A stretch of 46,950 nucleotides of DNA from Acidovorax sp. CCYZU-2555 (GTDB lineage: Bacteria; Pseudomonadota; Gammaproteobacteria; Burkholderiales; Burkholderiaceae_C). Positions within the stretch are counted from its first letter, which is position 1, and each line of letters starts with the position of its first letter. Position numbers and translations under genes: made by a program. The notes below the pieces were generated by a model. That model had not been told where the DNA came from. It did not search any database and worked only from the letters and a program-made list of their open reading frames with translations. Below, piece by piece: positions 43,243 to 46,950 of the stretch. The DNA lies in NCBI RefSeq assembly GCF_018413525.1, contig NZ_JAHCDD010000045.1, positions 1-46,950 on the forward strand. The letters run 5' to 3'.

Positions 43243-43656
43243 TCAGGACGTGCTGGGCGAAAAGTCCAGCGACGCCGAGTTCATGCAGTAGCGCAGCCCC
43301 GTGGGTTGCGGTCCGTCTTCGAAGACATGGCCCAGATGCGCGCCGCACTGCGCGCAGACGGTTTCTGTGCGGCTCATGCCATGGCTGTGATCGACGATTT
43401 CGCGAATGGTTCCGGGAATGGCCTGCGAAAAGCTGGGCCAGCCGCAGCCGGCGTCGAATTTGGTGTCGGCGGAGAACAGCTTGGCGCCGCAGCAGATGCA
43501 GTGGTAGCTGCCGTCGGCCCAGTGCTGCTCATATTTGCCGCTGTAGGGCCGCTCTGTGGCCGCATGGCGGGTGATCTGGTAGGCGCCTGGTTCCGCGCCT
43601 TTTTCCTGCAGCGCGGCATGCCATTGGGCGTCGGTTTTCTGGATTGGAAAGCTCAT
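43243..43656 (-). CDS. msrB: Peptide-methionine (R)-S-oxide reductase
   Basis: The 137-residue product is MsrB, reducing methionine-R-sulfoxide in proteins. The zinc cysteines are in CICCGAKLF and [10 protein letters not shown], the substrate segment is [10 protein letters not shown], and the catalytic cysteine is in [12 protein letters not shown]. Its ATG overlaps the selO stop by 4 nt (ATGA), so it is coupled to selO. Confidence 0.97.
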   Translation of the reverse strand: MSFPIQKTDAQWHAALQEKGAEPGAYQITRHAATERPYSGKYEQHWADGSYHCICCGAKLFSADTKFDAGCGWPSFSQAIPGTIREIVDHSHGMSRTETVCAQCGAHLGHVFEDGPQPTGLRYCMNSASLDFSPSTS

Positions 43657-45146
43657 GATGAACAGCTGATGGCGATGGATGAAGCCCATTCTGGCGCAAA
43701 TCCGGACCATTGCGCGTGTTCGGGATGGGTGTCGTAGGGGCGTTCGAGGACTTGCAGCAGTTGCTGCAGCACGCTGAAGTCGCCGGCGCCGGCCGCGCGG
43801 ATCGCGAGTTCGCCCAGGTGATTGCGCAGCACATAGCGCGGATTGCTGGTGCGCATGACGGCGACGGCGCTGCCCGCCTCGCTTTGCACCAGCCGTTCGG
43901 AATAGGCCAGCAGCCAGCCGTCCCAGCCTTCGCGATCGAGAAAAAGATCGCGCACGGGCGTGAAGTCGCCGCAGGCCACGGCATCGGTCAGGCGCAGCCA
44001 GAACACGGTGTAGTCGACGCGGCTCGCGGCCAGCAGGCCCAGCAATTCTTCGATCAGCGCGCCGTCGCTTTCGCTGTGGCGCGTGTCGTCCTGGCGATGC
44101 ACCAGGCCCAGCTTGGCGCGCATGCGCGCGAGAAACGAGACCGCATAGACGGTTTTGTAGGGCGCGAGTGCCGCGAGCGCGGTTTCCTGGTCTTCGATCA
44201 GGGGCATCAGCGCCTGGGCCAGGCAGAACAGGTTCCAGTAGGCGACCTGGGGCTGGCGGTTGAACGCATAGCGGCCCTGGGTATCGCTGTGGTTGCAGAT
44301 GTGGCCTGGATCGAAGGTGTCGAGAAACTGGAACGGGCCGTAGTCTATGGTCAGCCCGAGAATGCTCATGTTGTCGGTGTTCATCACCCCATGGCAAAAG
44401 CCCACGGCCTGCCAATGGGCCAGCAACTCGGCCGTGCGTTCGCTCACGGCCTGCAGCAGGGCGGCGTAGGGGTTCTTGGCGCCGCGGCAGGCGGGGTAGT
44501 AGTGATCGATCACATGGTCGGCCAGCGCACGCAACTCGGGTATCTGGTCGCGCGCCGCGAAGTGCTCGAAGTGGCCGAAGCGAATGAAGCTGGGCGCGAA
44601 GCGCGTGACCACGGCCGCGGTCTCCATGGTTTCGCGCTGCACGGGCTGCGGCGAGCCGGTCACGCACAAGGCGCGCGTGGTCGGTATGCCCAGCGCGTGC
44701 ATGGCTTCGCTGCAGAGGAATTCGCGGATGCTGGAGCGCAGCACGGCGCGGCCGTCGCCGCCGCGCGAGTAGGGCGTGCGGCCCGCGCCCTTGAGTTGGA
44801 TTTCGAGCTTCTGCGCGGTTTCGCCCAGCAGGATGGCGCGGCCGTCGCCGAGCTGACCAGCCCACAGGCCAAACTGGTGGCCGCTGTAGACCGACGCCAG
44901 CGGCTGGCTGCCCGCGAGCAGCTGGTTGCCGCTGAATGCCTGCAGCGCTTCGTCGCTGGCGAGCCATTCAGGCGTCAGGCCCAGCGCTTGCGCCGCAGGG
45001 GTGCTTGCCGCGACCCAATAGGGCGCGGGCACGGGCGTGGGCTGCAGATGCGTGAAGAAAGCCGGGCCCAGCGCGGCAAAGCCGGGCTGCCAGCCCCAGT
45101 CGGGACGGGAGGTGGATTCGGGACGCGCGGGGTCGTTCGGGTTCAT
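43653..45146 (-). CDS. selO: Protein adenylyltransferase SelO (YdiU)
   Basis: The 497-residue product is SelO, a pseudokinase-fold enzyme that AMPylates protein Ser/Thr/Tyr and links to redox homeostasis. Family segments are [25 protein letters not shown], the Lys/Arg pocket ([28 protein letters not shown]), [20 protein letters not shown] with the metal Asp, and the C-terminal ISCSS. In mammalian SelO the third-last residue is selenocysteine; here it is cysteine, as in other bacteria. It is divergent from the ligase gene at 45294 and coupled to msrB. Confidence 0.96.
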   Translation of the reverse strand: MNPNDPARPESTSRPDWGWQPGFAALGPAFFTHLQPTPVPAPYWVAASTPAAQALGLTPEWLASDEALQAFSGNQLLAGSQPLASVYSGHQFGLWAGQLGDGRAILLGETAQKLEIQLKGAGRTPYSRGGDGRAVLRSSIREFLCSEAMHALGIPTTRALCVTGSPQPVQRETMETAAVVTRFAPSFIRFGHFEHFAARDQIPELRALADHVIDHYYPACRGAKNPYAALLQAVSERTAELLAHWQAVGFCHGVMNTDNMSILGLTIDYGPFQFLDTFDPGHICNHSDTQGRYAFNRQPQVAYWNLFCLAQALMPLIEDQETALAALAPYKTVYAVSFLARMRAKLGLVHRQDDTRHSESDGALIEELLGLLAASRVDYTVFWLRLTDAVACGDFTPVRDLFLDREGWDGWLLAYSERLVQSEAGSAVAVMRTSNPRYVLRNHLGELAIRAAGAGDFSVLQQLLQVLERPYDTHPEHAQWSGFAPEWASSIAISCSS

Positions 45147-45293
45147 GCCTCAATTGTCGCCCAGTGCGCAGACCAGGGTGGGCGTCAGGCCATACCACGG
45201 CAGCCCGGCGCGCGCGGAACATTGGTGACAGTGCGCATGGGCGGCGCGGAAATCGCGCGGTAGGATGGAGCGATATACACCTGGAGACCATTC

Positions 45294-46934
45294 ATGCTGG
45301 GACTGATGCAGAGCCAACCGTTGCTGATTTCGTCGCTGATCGATTTCGCCTCCCGCCACCATGGCGACGCCGAAATCGTCTCGCGCCGCGTCGAGGGCGA
45401 TGTCCACCGCTACACCTACCGCGACCTGTCGGCGCGCTCCAAGCAGCTCGCCAATGCGGTCGAAGCCCTGGGTGTGGCGCATGGCGAGCGCGTGGCAAGC
45501 CTGGCCTGGAACGGTTACCGCCACATGGAGATGTACTTCGGCGTCAGCGGTGCGGGCCGCGTGCTGCACACCATCAATCCGCGCCTGCACCCCGACCAGA
45601 TCGCCTGGATCGTGGGCCATGCCGAAGACCAGGTGCTGTGCTTCGATCTGACGTTCCTGCCCCTGGTGCAGGCCGTGCATGCGAAGTGCCCCACGGTGCG
45701 CAAGTGGGTGGCGCTGTGCGACGCCGACCGCCTGCCCGCGGACTCGGGCATTCCCGGTCTCAGCAGCTACGAGGTATGGATTGGCGCGCAGTCTGCCGAA
45801 TACGTCTGGCCGCAGTTCGACGAGAACACCGCGTCGAGCATGTGCTACACCAGCGGCACCACGGGCAATCCCAAGGCCGCGCTCTACAGCCACCGCTCGA
45901 CCACGCTGCACGCCTATGCGGCCGCCTTGCCCGACGTGATGAATCTGTCGGCGCGCGACGCGGTGCTGCCTGTCGTGCCCATGTTCCACGTCAACGCCTG
46001 GGGCGTGCCGTACTCTGCCGCGCTCACGGGCGCCAAGGTGGTGTTCCCCGGCCCGGCGCTCGACGGCAAGTCGCTGTACGAATTGATGGAAGCCGAAGGC
46101 GTGACCTATGCGGCAGGCGTGCCCACCATCTGGCAGATGCTGCTGGGCTACATGCAGCCCAACCAGCTGCGTTTCAGCACGCTCAAGCGCACGGTGATCG
46201 GCGGCTCGGCCTGTCCGCCGGCGATGATTCGCACTTTCCAGGACGTCTTCGGCGTCGAAGTGCTGCATGCCTGGGGAATGACCGAAATGAGCCCGCTGGG
46301 CACGCTGTGCACGCTCAAGAACAAGCAGCTTGCGCTGCCCGAAGACGAGAAGATGAAGATCCTGCAGAAGCAGGGCCGCGCCATTTATGGCGTCGACATG
46401 AAGATCGTCGACGGCGAAGGCAAGGAGCAGCCCTGGGACGGCAAGAGCTACGGCGATCTGCTGGTGCGTGGGCCGTGGATCATCGACAGCTATTTCAAGG
46501 GCGAGGGCAGCCCGCTGGTGCACGACGAACAGGGCCGGGGCTGGTTTCCCACGGGCGACGTCGCGACCATTGACGAAGACGGCTTCATGCAGATCACCGA
46601 CCGCAGCAAGGACGTGATCAAGTCGGGCGGCGAGTGGATCAGCTCGATCGACATCGAGAACATCGCCATGGCCCACCCGGCCGTGGCCATGGCGGCCTGC
46701 ATCGGCATGTTCCACCCCAAGTGGGACGAACGCCCCATCGTCGCCGTCGCGCTCAAGGCCCAGGCCGTCGTCACCCGCGAGGAGCTGCTGCAGTTCTTCG
46801 AAGGCAAGACCGCCAAATGGCAGATTCCCGATGACGTGGTGTTCGTCGACGCGATTCCGCTGGGCGCCACGGGCAAGATGCTCAAGACCCGGCTGCGCGA
46901 GCAGCTGGCGGGGTACAAGCTGCCGGGGCTTTGA
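45294..46934 (+). CDS. Fatty acid-CoA ligase (AMP-binding)
   Basis: The 546-residue product is an ANL acyl-CoA synthetase of the medium/long-chain type. It has the P-loop [11 protein letters not shown] (about 185-195), [29 protein letters not shown], the [17 protein letters not shown] hinge, [15 protein letters not shown] and the catalytic Lys in [18 protein letters not shown] lies before the ATG. The closely related sequence class includes alkK-like medium-chain ligases and DMSP-CoA-ligase annotations; the chain length cannot be read. It stands alone in this window and the sequence ends 16 nt after its stop. Confidence 0.94.
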   Translation: MLGLMQSQPLLISSLIDFASRHHGDAEIVSRRVEGDVHRYTYRDLSARSKQLANAVEALGVAHGERVASLAWNGYRHMEMYFGVSGAGRVLHTINPRLHPDQIAWIVGHAEDQVLCFDLTFLPLVQAVHAKCPTVRKWVALCDADRLPADSGIPGLSSYEVWIGAQSAEYVWPQFDENTASSMCYTSGTTGNPKAALYSHRSTTLHAYAAALPDVMNLSARDAVLPVVPMFHVNAWGVPYSAALTGAKVVFPGPALDGKSLYELMEAEGVTYAAGVPTIWQMLLGYMQPNQLRFSTLKRTVIGGSACPPAMIRTFQDVFGVEVLHAWGMTEMSPLGTLCTLKNKQLALPEDEKMKILQKQGRAIYGVDMKIVDGEGKEQPWDGKSYGDLLVRGPWIIDSYFKGEGSPLVHDEQGRGWFPTGDVATIDEDGFMQITDRSKDVIKSGGEWISSIDIENIAMAHPAVAMAACIGMFHPKWDERPIVAVALKAQAVVTREELLQFFEGKTAKWQIPDDVVFVDAIPLGATGKMLKTRLREQLAGYKLPGL

Positions 46935-46950
46935 GCGCGGGGCATTCAAG

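Overview
The window is GC-rich bacterial chromosome. Its gene content points to a beta-proteobacterium of the Burkholderiales, most likely family Comamonadaceae. Supporting this are a Bug/TctC-type periplasmic binding protein, RF2 with a programmed frameshift, a FimV-like protein with a long Pro-rich linker, many acyl-CoA catabolic genes, and two GC-rich extragenic repeat elements of a kind I associate with comamonads. The taxonomic call is inference. No IS element, prophage, CRISPR array or rRNA was seen.

Layout. (1) 84-8197: a catabolic cluster. A TctC-type binding protein and a LysR regulator are on the minus strand. Divergent from them is a tightly packed plus-strand operon: DUF35 protein, thiolase-like enzyme, acyl-CoA ligase, MmgE/PrpD protein and acyl-CoA dehydrogenase. 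(2) 8336-9721: a lipoprotein glycerophosphodiester phosphodiesterase with a calcium-loop motif, then tRNA-Thr(CGU) with its terminator. (3) 9734-14655, minus strand: prfB (with +1 frameshift), pepN and fbp. (4) 14797-16545: a chemotaxis receptor with a FliA-type promoter. (5) 16796-19932, minus: a Crp/Fnr regulator, a phosphotransferase and an acyl-CoA dehydrogenase, which together resemble a split ACAD10/11 (LvaA/LvaC-like) module. (6) 20173-22482: FimV-like protein. (7) 22500-25826, minus: thiO-thiS-thiG-thiE behind a TPP riboswitch with an apparent terminator. (8) 26120-36431: GntR regulator, cytoplasmic gamma-glutamyltransferase-family Ntn hydrolase, complete oligopeptide-type ABC importer, and ethanolamine ammonia-lyase eutBC. 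(9) 36479-39205: thiD, a repeat element, a periplasmic SH3 protein, a structured AT-rich gap, a tiny Pro-rich ORF and a TTG-start hypothetical gene. (10) 39229-41391: divergent SDR and MFS genes around a 27-bp palindrome. (11) 41469-45146, minus: parvulin, bolA, yciB, msrB and selO. (12) 45294-46934: fatty-acyl-CoA ligase.

The most interesting candidates for undescribed biology are two clusters. The first is the GGT-like hydrolase + peptide-type importer + EutBC cluster. It looks like a route that imports an ethanolamine amide, releases ethanolamine inside the cell and deaminates it, with no microcompartment genes in view. The second is the 2.3-8.2 kb operon. Its thiolase lacks the nucleophilic and CxG cysteines and its DUF35 partner lacks the zinc-ribbon cysteines, which suggests a steroid-aldolase-like (Ltp2-type) C-C bond cleavage rather than ordinary thiolysis.
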